A stretch of DNA of 64,000 nucleotides from IGN2 sp963802005 (GTDB lineage Bacteria; Bacteroidota; Ignavibacteria; Ignavibacteriales; Ignavibacteriaceae): the NCBI GenBank assembly GCA_963802005.1, contig CAWDGX010000006.1, positions 186,001 to 250,000 of the forward strand, in the 5' to 3' direction. The position numbers were made by a program, and so were the translations under genes. Numbering within the stretch: position 1 is the stretch's first letter; each line of letters starts with the position of its first letter. Shown one piece after another: positions 28,928-38,894 of this stretch. Under the pieces are notes generated by a model. It was given only the letters and a program-made list of their open reading frames with translations, was not told the DNA's origin and did not search any database.

Positions 28928-30380
28928 CTATTTTAGCAGAATCATCTTTCTTAGTTTCAGAAAAAGCTTGTCCTGAGCCTGTCGAAGGATCACCTGCCCT
29001 CAAAGTATAGAAATACATTCCACTTGAAAGTCCTCTTCCATCAAATTCGACTTCATACTCTCCGGCAGGTTTTTCTTCATTAACTAGAGTGCTAATTTCG
29101 TTTCCCAGCATATCGTAAACTTTTAGTGTTACCAGTACATTGTCATTCCGGGCTTGACCCGGAATCTTAAACTTAATTCTGGTTGATGGATTAAATGGAT
29201 TAGGATAGTTGTTAGATAAATGATATGATTCTAAATCAGGAAGTGTTTCCCAAACACTTACAGGTTCCAGCCATGTTGCTAAATGCCTGTAATAATTCTT
29301 CCAAAGTTGATTCCATCCCATAAGCTGCGTTAATTTTTCTGTCCAATTATAATTTGATATCGTAAAAGTAAGTTCTTAAACATAATTATTCCAGCCCGTT
29401 TCCGCTGTCCACGTTTCTTTAATCATTGTTGCAATTTTATTCTGTGGTGTATAAGTGTATATTTCTCTCCAAACATTCTCCCAGTCTAAAGAATCTGGTT
29501 TCCAATCCTGATATACAGTTGACAATAAAACATTATTTAAATCATATTCATATAGATATCGATAATCATTGACCCAGATGCTATCTGCTTGAATTCCATT
29601 CTTGTCTAATATTTTCATTATTATTTCCATTTTGATCATAGAAATATAAATCGTTGATGTCATTTACCCACGGGCTTCCATGGTAGAACTGAATCCTGTT
29701 CTCATTATTAGTACCTTGGATGAATCATAGTAATATTCATACTTCCAGTATGCGTAATAATACCACGGAAAAATGGTGGAAAGAGTATATGATGTAGTGC
29801 TCGGTAAATAATTACTCGGATTCCAGCTATATATTGTATACGAAGTGAGTGCCCAGTTATTATTCGAAGGAGAATAATAACTGATCTGTGAAAGGTTTTG
29901 ATTCGGACCTGAATAACTGTAATCATTTCTAGAATATTCCTGCCAGTATGTGGTAAACCATTCTTCACTAAATCTTTGAATTAATTTATTGTTTGAATTA
30001 TAAAGATATCTCCATCTTCCATCATTGCCCCATACTGTTCCATACCTCCACTTGTGTGCGATAATTGTATCGACAAGATTGTTCCCATTGTATGAATGCT
30101 CATACAGCGAATCATTCACCCAATCCGATGAAGATTCATCCCAGATTTGCCTTGTTAGATTTTCCAGAAGATTATCGCCGTCTAAATTGAGTGAAGTATT
30201 ACCAACTATCTTATCATAATAAAAAGATGTTTCCTGAACAGATAACTCATCGAGTTGTTGAGGGATTTTTCCCTGATGCGTTTGTAAGTCTTCAACGAGA
30301 TATTGAAATTCCTGAGAATACAGTTGAGTAGAATATTGAAGGAGAATAAACAGAACGAATAAAAATTTTATCCAATTCAT
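28928..30380 (-). CDS. T9SS-secreted protein with sorting domain containing inserted palindromes, frameshifted
   Basis: Secreted protein of unknown function. A signal peptide (IKFLFVLFILLQYSTQLYSQ) is followed by a repetitive body rich in Y-x-Y and N-D-S (LYEHSYNGNNLVDTI, YLYNSNNKLIQRF), resembling the YD-like repeats of Bacteroidota exported proteins. The end is a type-A T9SS sorting domain (NNYPNPFNPSTRIKF ... SGMYFYTL). Breaks lie near 29664, 29350 and 28950; correcting the last gives the normal KKMILLK ending at TAG 28928-28930. Two dispersed palindromes are embedded in frame in the sorting domain: PGQARNDN and DPSTGSGQAF are encoded by them. Confidence 0.75.
28966..28991. repeat. Dispersed palindromic repeat inside a sorting-domain gene
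   Basis: Minus strand carries the CCTTCGACAGGCTCAGGACA-type sequence, read as P-S-T-G-S-G-Q-A between R-A-G-D and F-S-E-T-K-K, where the family has no insertion. Related copies lie at 33724-33746 and 37838-37886. Confidence 0.75.
29145..29165. repeat. Perfect inverted repeat inside a sorting-domain gene
   Basis: Stem ATTCCGGG (29145-29152) and CCCGGAAT (29158-29165) with loop CTTGA. In the coding strand it reads I-P-G-Q-A-R-N-D, interrupting the conserved K-F-x-I/L-P...V-T-L-K segment of the T9SS domain without shifting the frame. Confidence 0.8.
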
Positions 30381-30473
30381 AATTACCCCATTATTTAAAT
30401 TTTTAACTCGTTATAAACTTAGTAGAAATTCTTAAAAAATCAACTAGTCCTGATAAAAATGTACTAAAAAGCT

Positions 30474-32273
30474 TTATTTCAACAATATCATCTTTCTCGT
30501 TTCAGAATAATTTCCGGCATTCAAAGTATAGAAATACATCCCACTCGTAAGATTCCGTCTGCCAGCGGCGGATTCGCCGGTATGACTACCGAACTCAACT
30601 TCATAAGTTCCAGGTGCTTTTTCTTCATTAACTAGAGTTGTTATTTCATTTCCTAAAACATCATAAATTTTTAAGGTTACCAATTGAGATTGCTTCGTTT
30701 CACTCGCAATGACATTTCGTAGAATTGTAAATTTTATTTTTGTTGAAGGATTGAATGGATTAGGGATAGTTCTGAAAAAGAACATATTCGCTAGGAAAAT
30801 TTTCTTGCTCATTAACATCAGTTACAGGATTGTTTGTAAAAAGGATTAGTAAATCCTGACGTTCATCAATACCAGTCATATCCATGTCTCCGTCGTTGTC
30901 TCTATCATGAAAAACCGCACAGCTTCCTGCCAGGTTTGAAGGGAGATCATTTCGGTTGATGAAAACTCCGGTTCCATCGTTTTCATATAATGAAAAATTA
31001 TTACCTGTGAAATTACTGGTAACAATATCCAAATCGAGATCGCCATCAACATCACCTAAATCAACAGAAATCGGGAATTGCCCAACCGTATAATTTACAG
31101 GTAATGAAAGATTCCCTGTACTATCGCACAACACAACCGAGAAACTAGAACTGCTTGAGTTTGCACAAACAACATCCGGTATTCCATCATTATTTACATC
31201 GCCGGAAACAACCATCCAGGGACTATTACCAACTGTCACTTCATCACTAAAAGTAAATCCGCCATTTCCATTACCCAGCCAGAGAATTACCTCATTAGAG
31301 TAATATGCACCCAGGAATAAGTCCATGATTCCATCTCCGTTCACATCGGATGTTGCTGCGGCTGTTTCTCCATCTCCATTTCCCTCAAAGTTGACTGGAA
31401 AGCAAAAGTTCCATTTCCATTATTCATCAGGATAGAAGAATTACTTCCATCTCTGTTTGCTGTAACTATATCAGGAAAGCCATCACCATCTGCATCCAGG
31501 ATTACTAATCCCCGTATTCCATAATCAGCATTATAATTTTGAATTGCTGAAAAGTTTCCGGTACCATCCCCAGTAAAAACGGTTACTTTATTATTATTAT
31601 TTGTACTGTTACCCACCGTAAAATCCATTAAGCCATCAAGGTTGTAATCAAAACCTTCATTGGTGCTCGGTCTTGAACCACCGCTGATAGTAAAAATTGT
31701 AAAATCATCATAGCTTCCCTGTTGGTCATTCATAAAGACTCTTATATCTGCAGGAATTTCATTAGGAACAATGAAATCACTCCAGCCATCTCCATCAAGA
31801 TCGCCAGCATAGGTGCCATAAGTTTGGATCCATCCTTCGCCAGATTGTCTTACATTTATCGTTGAAGTTCGTGTCAAATCCATTGATGCGGAAAGTGTTC
31901 TCGTCCAGAAATTCCATGCAAACCCAGTTTGAAGATAATTTCCCTGAGTGTCTTTAATTCCTTTTGATAATGAAACAGTAACCTGTTCACCATAAAAGAA
32001 ATTATCATCAGGTGTAAAATGAATTGAGGTTGTATCGTTAAACCAACCAATTGTACCTTTATGAACTCCCGACCATCTTCCCCACACCTGAAAAGTTGTA
32101 TCATTAAAAGAAGTGATATCAACAGCACTGTTAAAATTAATCGTTATCTCCAGTGTTGGCAGAAAATTCATCGACTGCGGTGGTGGGATAACGCTATTAA
32201 CTGCCAGGTTGCTTTGAGCCGCCATTTGCATATTTAATGCAGCCATAGTAAACATTAATAAAAATAATTTCAT
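30474..32273 (-). CDS. FG-GAP/VCBS-repeat T9SS-secreted protein, frameshifted
   Basis: Secreted surface protein. A signal peptide (LFLLMFTMAALNMQMAAQ) is followed by an SbsA-type Ig-like domain (ITINFNSAVDITSFNDTTFQVWG ... DTQGNYL). FG-GAP/VCBS beta-propeller repeats follow, recognised by D-x-D-G-D/N-G calcium loops (GDLDGDGWSDFIV, DADGDGFPDIVTAN, GDVNNDGIPDVVCAN, GDVDGDLDLDIVTS, DNDGDMDMT). The end is a T9SS sorting domain. Breaks lie near 31385 and 30770. The sorting domain carries two in-frame palindromic insertions. About 600 aa when joined. Such propellers are usually adhesins or ligand-binding modules; no enzyme motif is seen. Confidence 0.82.
30555..30590. repeat. Palindromic repeat inside a sorting-domain gene
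   Basis: G+C-rich segment with inner stem CGGCG (30566-30570) and CGCCG (30575-30579) around GATT. On the coding strand it reads S-H-T-G-E-S-A-A-G-R-R between V-E-F-G and N-L-T-S-G, where sister domains have only three residues. Confidence 0.65.
30685..30720. repeat. Palindromic repeat of the 'GTCATTGCGAG...CAATCTC' type inside a sorting-domain gene
   Basis: Outer stem ATTGC / GCAAT around a CTTCG-rich centre. The coding strand reads R-N-V-I-A-S-E-T-K-Q-S-Q between F-T-I-L and L-V-T-L-K, an in-frame insertion in the T9SS domain. Relatives occur at 33667-33700 and 37108-37145. Confidence 0.7.
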
Positions 32274-32414
32274 CTTTTTCTCTTCGATTTTATGCTGAAT
32301 ATAAGATTTTTCAGTTGAAAATGAACCCTTTAAAAGTAGTTTATCTTTAAGTATGAATATGTATAATTTTCATAAGCAAATAATTTTATTCATTGAAATC
32401 TGCAGGAACTGTAT

Positions 32415-33659
32415 ATGAAAACAACTATTTCACTACTTGCCTCTCTTATGATTTTTTCTTTTCTACCATCACTCAATGCACAGGATCAAAAGGAAACAGG
32501 GGTTTTTGTTGAAGAAAAAGATGGGTATTACAAGAATGTAATTCTTAAAAGCATAGATGAATTTAATAATCCGGAGAAAGAAAAGAAGAAAGATTTTAAA
32601 CTTGATTTTAGCGGAATGGATCTTCCCAAATCAAAAGATGAATTTACAAGTTATTGGTACAATCGATCCAGTATCACAAGGAAGAACTGGAACCTGCTGG
32701 TGTTTTTCTACAACATCCTACTTTGAATCTGAAGTGTACAGAATTTACCAGAAAAAAGTTAAGCTGTCTGAGATGTACACTGTTTATTGGGAATACGTTG
32801 AAAAGGCAAAACGATTTATTAAAGAAAGAGGAAACTCTGCTTTTGAAGAAGGTTCGGAAGCAAATGCAGTTCCAAGAATCTGGAAAATGTATGGAGTAGT
32901 TCCAGAAGAAGTTTACACAGGACTTCTTCCGGGACAAAAATTTCACGATCACAAAGAAATGATCAGAGAGATGCAGACATATCTGAATAATATTAAAACA
33001 ACTTATCGCCTGGGATGAAGCCGAAGCTATCACCGTGATTAAATCAATAATGAATCATTACATGGGTGAACCTCCTACTGAATTTTATTTTGAAGGGACA
33101 AAATATTCTCCAAAGGAATTCTTAAACAACTACCTTAAACTTGAACTTAATGATTATGTTGATATACTTTCCTACATGCAGCAGCCATACTACCAACAGG
33201 TTGAATATGAAGTGCCGGATAACTGGTGGCACAGCAAAGATTATTATAATGTTCCTTTAAACGTTTATATGGATGCCCTGAAAAATGCAATCAGGAACGG
33301 ATATACAATGACAATTGGCGGAGATGTTTCTGAGGCTGGCTACGATTCGTGGTACAAAGTAGCTGTTGTTCCAACTTTTGATATTCCTAGCGAATACATT
33401 GATGAAAGTGCCAGACAGTTCCGCTTCAGCAACAAAACCACAACTGACGATCACGGAATTCATCTTGTTGGATATATGGAAATGGATGGAAAGGAATGGT
33501 ATCCTAATAAAAGATTCCGGTTCGGGTTCCAGGAATACCGGTGATAAAGGATTCTACTTTTACCAGGAGGATTTTGTTAAACTTAAGATGATGGATTTTA
33601 TGGTGCACAAAGATGCGGTTGAGATTATCCTGAGAAAGTTTAAAGAGCAGATAGAATAA
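32415..33659 (+). CDS. C1 family (papain-like, C1B-type) cysteine peptidase, frameshifted
   Basis: Exported papain-fold peptidase related to bleomycin hydrolase/aminopeptidase C. The N-terminal signal is ISLLASLMIFSFLPSLNAQ. The catalytic Cys lies in QGRTGTCWCFSTTSYFESE, the His in TTDDHGIHLVGYME and the Asn in KDSGSGSRNTGDKGF. Between them, the long insertion (YMGEPPTEFYFEGTKYSPKEF) is typical of C1B enzymes. Breaks lie near 32665, 32998 and 33515. Joined, it is about 414 aa and ends IILRKFKEQIE. No T9SS domain is present, so it is probably periplasmic. Confidence 0.87.
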
Positions 33660-33666
33660 TTATTGA

Positions 33667-33700
33667 TGTCATTGCGAGAAACGAAGTGACGAAGCACTCG
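33667..33700. repeat. Intergenic palindromic repeat ('GTCATTGCGAG' type)
   Basis: Begins GTCATTGCGAGAAACGAAGT and lies 8 bases past the C1 peptidase stop. Same family as the in-gene copy at 30685-30720. Confidence 0.65.
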
Positions 33701-33723
33701 TTATATCAATAATGTAAACACTT

Positions 33724-33746
33724 CACACTTCGACAGGCTCAGTGTG
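33724..33746. repeat. Intergenic palindromic repeat ('TTCGACAGGCTCAG' type)
   Basis: Stem CACACT (33724-33729) and AGTGTG (33741-33746) around the TCGACAGGCTC core. It sits between convergent C1-peptidase and DinB genes and could serve as terminator for either. Confidence 0.65.
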
Positions 33747-33756
33747 ACACCTGGTT

Positions 33757-34257
33757 TTACTCCTGCGGTTCCATTCCGTAACCTGCCCATTCTTCTTTTG
33801 CAGGACCATAAACACCGGGAACTTTTAATCCAGCAAGTCGCATCACAACTGTCAACTGTGCACGATGATGAATCTGATGAGTCACTAAGATTCCTAATGT
33901 TTTTCCTCTCGCCCACTTTTCACCATACATATCGTCTTCCAGCTGAAGAGTCTCATCAGACCATTTCTCGGAAATTTCTTTTATCATATAGTCTGAGGTT
34001 CTTTTGTATTCATCTAGAATCTCTTTTGCAGTTGAAGGGATGGGTGAATTATCATCCACTGTTTCAAAAGTTAATCCAGTACGGTGAGCCATCTCGCCAA
34101 CAGAAGTAACTATGTGCCAGGCAAGTCTGCCTGCTGTGCGGATTTCGTTATTGAATTTTACAGTGAGTGATTCATCACTCAAATTGTTGAGTATTTTTAT
34201 GGTTGATTCGGATTCGTATTTCCAGTCTTCTAAAAAGTCTGATATTTTATAATACAT
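33757..34257 (-). CDS. DinB family protein
   Basis: 166 aa, intact. Four-helix-bundle DinB/YfiT-like metal-binding protein, often a thiol-dependent transferase. The metal triad is visible: His48 in RLAWHIVTSVGEM, and His127 and His131 in LVTHQIHHRAQLTVVMR. The N-terminal helix DFLEDWKYESESTIKIL and the end YGPAKEEWAGYG are typical. A composite inverted repeat lies just upstream, between this gene and the valS end. Substrate unknown. Confidence 0.92.
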   Translation of the reverse strand: MYYKISDFLEDWKYESESTIKILNNLSDESLTVKFNNEIRTAGRLAWHIVTSVGEMAHRTGLTFETVDDNSPIPSTAKEILDEYKRTSDYMIKEISEKWSDETLQLEDDMYGEKWARGKTLGILVTHQIHHRAQLTVVMRLAGLKVPGVYGPAKEEWAGYGMEPQE

Positions 34258-34280
34258 TTGTGACCCCTTTCTATAAGCCG

Positions 34281-34347
34281 AGTCACTCTGAACGAAGTGA
34301 AGAGTCTCAAGCTAACAGAAGAGATTCTTCGCTGCGCTCAGAATGAC
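34281..34347. repeat. Two related repeat units in inverted orientation
   Basis: The unit at 34282-34308 (starts GTCACTCTGAACGAAGTGAA) and the reverse complement of 34321-34347 (starts GTCATTCTGAGCGCAGCGAA) are about 21/27 identical. They form a long imperfect hairpin with a 12-nt loop, between the valS stop and the DinB start. Confidence 0.75.
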
Positions 34348-34352
34348 AATTA

Positions 34353-37022
34353 TTAGATTAAATTCTCCAAAATCTCTTTCAACTTCCTCAAATTCTCCTG
34401 CCAATCTCTCTGCTTTGCTCTTTCCTTTTCAACGACTTCTGCGGGGGCACCGTTAACAAACTTTTCGTTGGAAAGTTTTTTTTCTATTCCGACAAGAGAA
34501 CCTTCAAGACGTAGTTATTTCTTTCTGCAATCTTTGTCTTTCAACATCAAGATCAATCAAGCCTTCAAGTGGAATATAAATCTCCGCAGATTTAACAAAT
34601 GCCGAAGCACTTGCTTTCGGCTTAGTTACGCTTTCACCGGCTTGCAGTTCTTCTACCTTTGCAAGCTTTTTAATGTAATCAATCTGTCGTTCACTGACTT
34701 CATTTGTTTTCAGCAGAACATTTATTTTTTTTGAAGGAGGAATGTTCATTTCACCGCGAATATTTCTTATTGCTGTCACAATATTCACTACTGTTTCCAT
34801 TTCTTTGTCAGCCTGAGGATTTATCAACTCCTTCTTCACCTTTGGAAATTCAGAAGTGGAAATGCTTTCTCCATCTTTTCTTTCTTAATCAATTGCCAAA
34901 TTTCTTCAGTAACAAACGGCATAAACGGATGAACCATCTTCAGCATATTTTCAAAGATTGAAAGTGCTCTTGTAAGTACTGCAGATTTAATTTCTTCGTC
35001 ATCAGCATAAAGCCTGTTCTTTATCATTTCAAAATACCAGTCGCAGAATCATTCCACACAAAAGAGTAAATGATCTTCGTTGCGTTGTTGATTTCAAAAT
35101 TATCCATTGCATTGTTAAACTCAATCAAGAGTTTCATTGAATCGGGAGATTATCCACTCATCTGCAAAATCTATGTGAGAATCTTTTAGATTTGTCATCA
35201 ACTTTTATTTTCTCAGCGTTCATTAAAAGAAATCTTCCGGCATTCCAGATTTTGTTTGCAAAGTTTCTTCCGAAATCACATTTATCAGCAGAGAAAAGTA
35301 CATCCTGTCCAAGCGGTGCAAGATAAAGAACTGTAAACCGCAATGCATCGGCTCCATATTCTTTAATAACATCAAGAGGATCGGGAGAGTTGCCGAGAGA
35401 CTTGCTCATCTTTCTTCCCTGCATATCACGGATGACGCTCGTAAAGTAAACGTGACTAAAAGGAATGTCTTTCATAAAATGCATTCCCGCCATTATCATT
35501 CTTGCAACCCAGAAGAAAATTATATCGGGTGCAGTTACAAGAATTGAAGTTGGATAATAATATTTTCGTTCTTCCTCTGTTCTGAAAATAGCGTGAGCCC
35601 AAAGCCAGCTCGATGCCCACGTATCAAGCACATCTTCATCCTGCTTTAAATTCGTTGAGCCACAGTGCGGACATTTCTCCGGCGGATCGACGGAAACAAT
35701 CGGTTCTTTGCATTCAATCTTGCAATGGTCATCACCGACACAATACCAAACAGGAATTCTATGTCCCCACCAAAGTTGACGTGATATGCACCAGTCGCTT
35801 ATGTTTTCCATCCAGTGGAAATAGGTTTTCTCCCAGTGTGCGGGATAGAATTTTACTTTACCTTCTCTGACAACATCAAGTGCGGGGTTGCAAGTCTCCG
35901 CCTAGGCGGACATTTTCATAAACCATTGCTCGGAGAGATACGGCTCAATAGGAACTCCGCCTCTTTCGGAGTAGCCAACTTTGTTCTGATAATCTTCAAT
36001 CTTTTCAATCAAGTTGTTTTTCTCAAACCACTCAGCAACTTTTTTTCTTGCTTCGAATCGGTCGAGTCCCTGCAGCCAATCGGGAACATTATTATTTGTA
36101 GTTGCATCTGGATTAAAGATGTTTACAATTTCCAGTTTGTGCCTTTGACCCATAGCATAATCATTCACATCGTGTGCGGGAGTAACTTTAACTGCACCCG
36201 TTCCGAATTCCATATCAACATATTCATCAGCAAAGATTGGAATCTCTCTTCCAACAATCGGGAGCTTTACTTTCTTCCCGATAATATCTTTATATCTTTC
36301 ATCATTCGGATTAACGGCAACGCCGGTATCACCGAGCATTGTTTCGGGTCTTGTTGTTGCAACAACGATATATTTGTCCATCCCAATAACAGGATAACGG
36401 AAGTGCCAGAGTTTTCCATTCACTGTTCTGTAAAGTAACTTCTTCATCTGAAATTGCCGACTTGTTTGCAGGATCCCAATTAACCATCCTGTAGCCGCGA
36501 TATATTTTTCCTTCTTTGTAAAGATCAACGAAAGCTTTTATTACTTCTTGGTAGTAGTCGTCATCCATCGTGAATCGCTCACGGTTCCAGTCGCAGCTAA
36601 CACCAAGTTTCTTTAACTGCTGAATAATTATCCCGCCGTATTCTTTTTTCCACTCCTGGCAATGCTCAAGAAATTTTTCGCGACCGATTTTATATTTATC
36701 AATTCCCTTTATCTTCAAGAAATTTTGTTACTTTTGTTTCTGTAGCGATTGATGCGTGGTCTGTTCCCGGAACCCAGCAGGAGTTGAAGCCCTGCATTCT
36801 TTTCAGTCGGGTATAAACATCCTGGATTGTGTTGTTGAGGATGTGTCCCATCGTAAGCATTCCGGTTATATTCGGCGGAGGAATTGCAATAGTGAATGGC
36901 GGTTTATTTTCGTCTGGCTCTGAATGAAAAAGCTCATTATCGAGCCAGTATTTGTACCATTTATCCTCAGTCTTTGAAGGATCGTATGCTTTTGGGATTT
37001 CTGAAAATTTTGTTTCTGTCAT
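34353..37022 (-). CDS. valS: Valine--tRNA ligase, frameshifted and with an in-frame TAG
   Basis: Class I synthetase charging tRNA-Val. Start motif region PPPNITGMLTMGHILNN (HIGH equivalent TMGH), editing/CP1 region with TRPETMLGDTGVAVNP, then ISRQLWWGHRIPVW, a zinc knuckle CPHCGS, KMSKS in GRKMSKSLGNSPDPLD, and a C-terminal coiled coil ending at TAA 34353-34355. Breaks lie near 36700, 36440, 35175, 35040, 34838 and 34512. A separate lesion is TAG at 35902-35904, in the correct frame, in the centre of a perfect 14-bp palindrome. About 890 aa is normal. As the gene is essential, sequence error or an unusual insertion must be considered. Confidence 0.93.
35897..35910. repeat. Perfect 14-bp palindrome inside valS carrying the in-frame TAG
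   Basis: TCCGCCTAGGCGGA is self-complementary, much richer in G+C than valS around it, and lies between W-F-M-K-M and N-P-A-L-D-V-V. About three residues more than usual separate these two conserved segments, consistent with a short inserted palindrome. Confidence 0.7.
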
Positions 37023-37107
37023 TGATTCTTAGATGTTAAAATGAGGTGTAAATATAAGAATTTTTGGGATGGTGGCTTAACCACTAGTCTGTTGTCGTAT
37101 GATAAAT

Positions 37108-37145
37108 GAGATTGCTTCTCAGGCAATTGCCGGATCGCAATGACA
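37108..37145. repeat. Intergenic palindromic repeat upstream of valS
   Basis: Outer stem ATTGC (37111-37115) / GCAAT (37137-37141) and an inner palindrome GGCAATTGCC (37122-37131). Lies between the valS start and the acid phosphatase end, both on the minus strand; may act as terminator or RNA-processing site. Confidence 0.7.
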
Positions 37146-37149
37146 TTTT

Positions 37150-37809
37150 CTAGTCTTCAATCAAATAAAGATAGTTCGGGATTTTAACCTGTATACCGTG
37201 GTAGTATCCTTCAAGATCACTCCACTGATCACCGACAGTTCCAATTATCTCATAACCCTGTTCAGTCAGCCAGATACGTTTACTGCTTTTGAAATCTTTT
37301 GCTTTCATTTTTTTTTCGTCGCCTATCTGAGTAATCAGAGTGTCAAAAACGGAATATCCGGTGCTCTTAAGATTTTGATACGTAACTTCATACTCAGGAA
37401 AGTTTCTGCCGGTAAGAAAAATTATTTTCACACCTTTTGATAAAAGAAAATCATATAATTCTTTTACTTGAGGAATAGCGGGCGCTTTCATTTCAGCATT
37501 CCATTTCTTGTTCATTTCATATACATATCCAAAACCCATCTGCTCGGCTAGTCCATAATTGTTGAGTGCGGTTTCATCAATGTCAAATATTACAACCGAG
37601 TTACTTTTAATGTCCACTTTATCAAATTCACTTTTTGCTTCATCAATTACTTCGTCAAGCTCTTTATCGAACTTGCCGGATTCGTAGTATTCTTTTATTT
37701 CTTCTCTAGATACAGAAAGGTTAACAGGTTTTTCTTCTGTGCAGGAGAGGAGAAGCAGAGAAAATGTAAGTGAAAGTGTGAAAAGTAATTTCATTTGATT
37801 TAAAAACAT
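37150..37809 (-). CDS. HAD superfamily IIIB acid phosphatase, lipoprotein
   Basis: 219 aa, intact; class B/e(P4)-like outer-membrane or periplasmic lipoprotein phosphatase. The lipobox LLLLSC is at about residue 23. HAD motif I is VVIFDIDETALNN (nucleophile and acid Asp at 76 and 78), motif II IIFLTGRNFPEY, motif III Lys in KSSKRIWL, motif IV GDQWSDLEG. Two ATGs are possible (37809 and 37794); the second places the basic n-region directly before the signal core. Phosphomonoesters such as nucleotides are the usual family substrates. Confidence 0.87.
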   Translation of the reverse strand: MFLNQMKLLFTLSLTFSLLLLSCTEEKPVNLSVSREEIKEYYESGKFDKELDEVIDEAKSEFDKVDIKSNSVVIFDIDETALNNYGLAEQMGFGYVYEMNKKWNAEMKAPAIPQVKELYDFLLSKGVKIIFLTGRNFPEYEVTYQNLKSTGYSVFDTLITQIGDEKKMKAKDFKSSKRIWLTEQGYEIIGTVGDQWSDLEGYYHGIQVKIPNYLYLIED

Positions 37810-37837
37810 TTATTGAAAGGATAAATATATTGCTTCC

Positions 37838-37886
37838 TCATCCTTCGACAGAGCCTGCCCTGAGTTCATCGAAGGGCTCAGGATGA
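37838..37886. repeat. Long intergenic palindromic repeat
   Basis: Outer stem TCATCCT (37838-37844) and AGGATGA (37880-37886), with two inner copies of the CTTCGA/TCGAAG 'TTCGACA...CTGAG' sequence facing each other. Same family as 28966-28991 and 33724-33746. Confidence 0.75.
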
Positions 37887-37900
37887 CTCGCAATTACAAT

Positions 37901-38693
37901 TCATTTTCCAAAAAAGAAAATTAATGGTCTTTCAAGACGCTTTGCCCACTCAGTTTCATTATGTTCGGCACCACGGGCATAAAAATAATCCAAGTCTGTT
38001 CCTATAACATACCCGAGTTGTGTTAACTTGCAAAACATCTTTTGGCCGCGTAATAAACCATCTTCACCATGATCAATGTAAAATTTAATATGCTTTTTTT
38101 CATCTTTGTATTCATCAATCATCTTAAAAACTTTTTCGTCCTTATAATAAAATGAGCTAGACATACATCCTGCCATCGAAAAAATTTCGGGATGTTTCCA
38201 GGCAATCAGAAAAGAAACAAGTCCACCCATTGATGAACCGATAATTGCCGTGTTCTTATTATCAGCAATAGTTCTGTATTTAGAATCAACAAATGGTTTT
38301 AGCTCTTCTGTTATAAACTTCCGATATTTTTCACCTTTTTCTGTATCACTGTATTCTTCAAGTCGCTCGCTTGTATTATAAATCCCAACAACTATAATTT
38401 CTTTAATCTTGTATTCTTTAATAAGCTTGGTTAATGGTTTCATCCACTTGCCAATCCCTTCCGGCAAAAGAAACCTTTGGATCAATCAGGTTTTGTCCAT
38501 CGTGCATATACAGAACCGGATAACTCTTGGATGGATTTGCTTCATAACCAGCAGGTAACCAAACAAAAAAGTCAAGCTTTTTATCCATAAACCGGGAATA
38601 GATCTTCCGATGAAATTCAACATTTCCAATTACTGCTTCGGAATCGGTTCTTTTTTTCTTTCTGAATTTCCTTTTTCTTTTAAATAACGCCAT
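37901..38693 (-). CDS. Esterase family alpha/beta-hydrolase (IroE/Fes-like), frameshifted
   Basis: Serine hydrolase of the esterase-D/feruloyl-esterase-like group. Features: LDFFVWLPAGYEANPSKSYPVLYMHDGQNL, nucleophile elbow IIGSSMGGLVSFLIAW, acid Asp in FYIDHGEDG and His in ARGAEHNETEWAKR. One indel near 38455 splits the gene after QVDETI. Joined, it is about 263 aa. There is no signal peptide; the N-terminus is strongly basic (KRKRKFRKKKRTD). It starts divergently from the DUF1015 gene with a 200-base shared upstream region. Confidence 0.83.
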
Positions 38694-38894
38694 TTGATTT
38701 AAACTTCAATAACTTCTTATAAATAAAGCTCAAAAATAGCTATCAACTTCCGATTATCGAAAGATTTTTAACTGTGTGAGCCAGCATTTCGAATTAATTT
38801 TATAACAATTAACTCAAGTAAATAATGGATTATTTGCCCAAATTTGTAGATTTTAGAAGTGTTAATTAAAAACATTTTCATAACCGGAAGAATT

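Noticed and set aside
29664..33750. CRISPR array or tandem repeats
   Set aside because: The repeats are few, dispersed, of different families and without regular spacers; they are palindromic elements.
4093..35904. Recoding of TAG as an amino acid
   Set aside because: Two in-frame TAGs (4093-4095 and 35902-35904) raised the idea, but alaS, radA and the OsmC gene end at TAG exactly where families end, so TAG is a normal stop here.
35815..36438. 207 aa plus-strand open frame
   Set aside because: Lies opposite valS, whose minus-strand frames carry clear synthetase motifs; the plus-strand product has no recognisable domain and odd composition.
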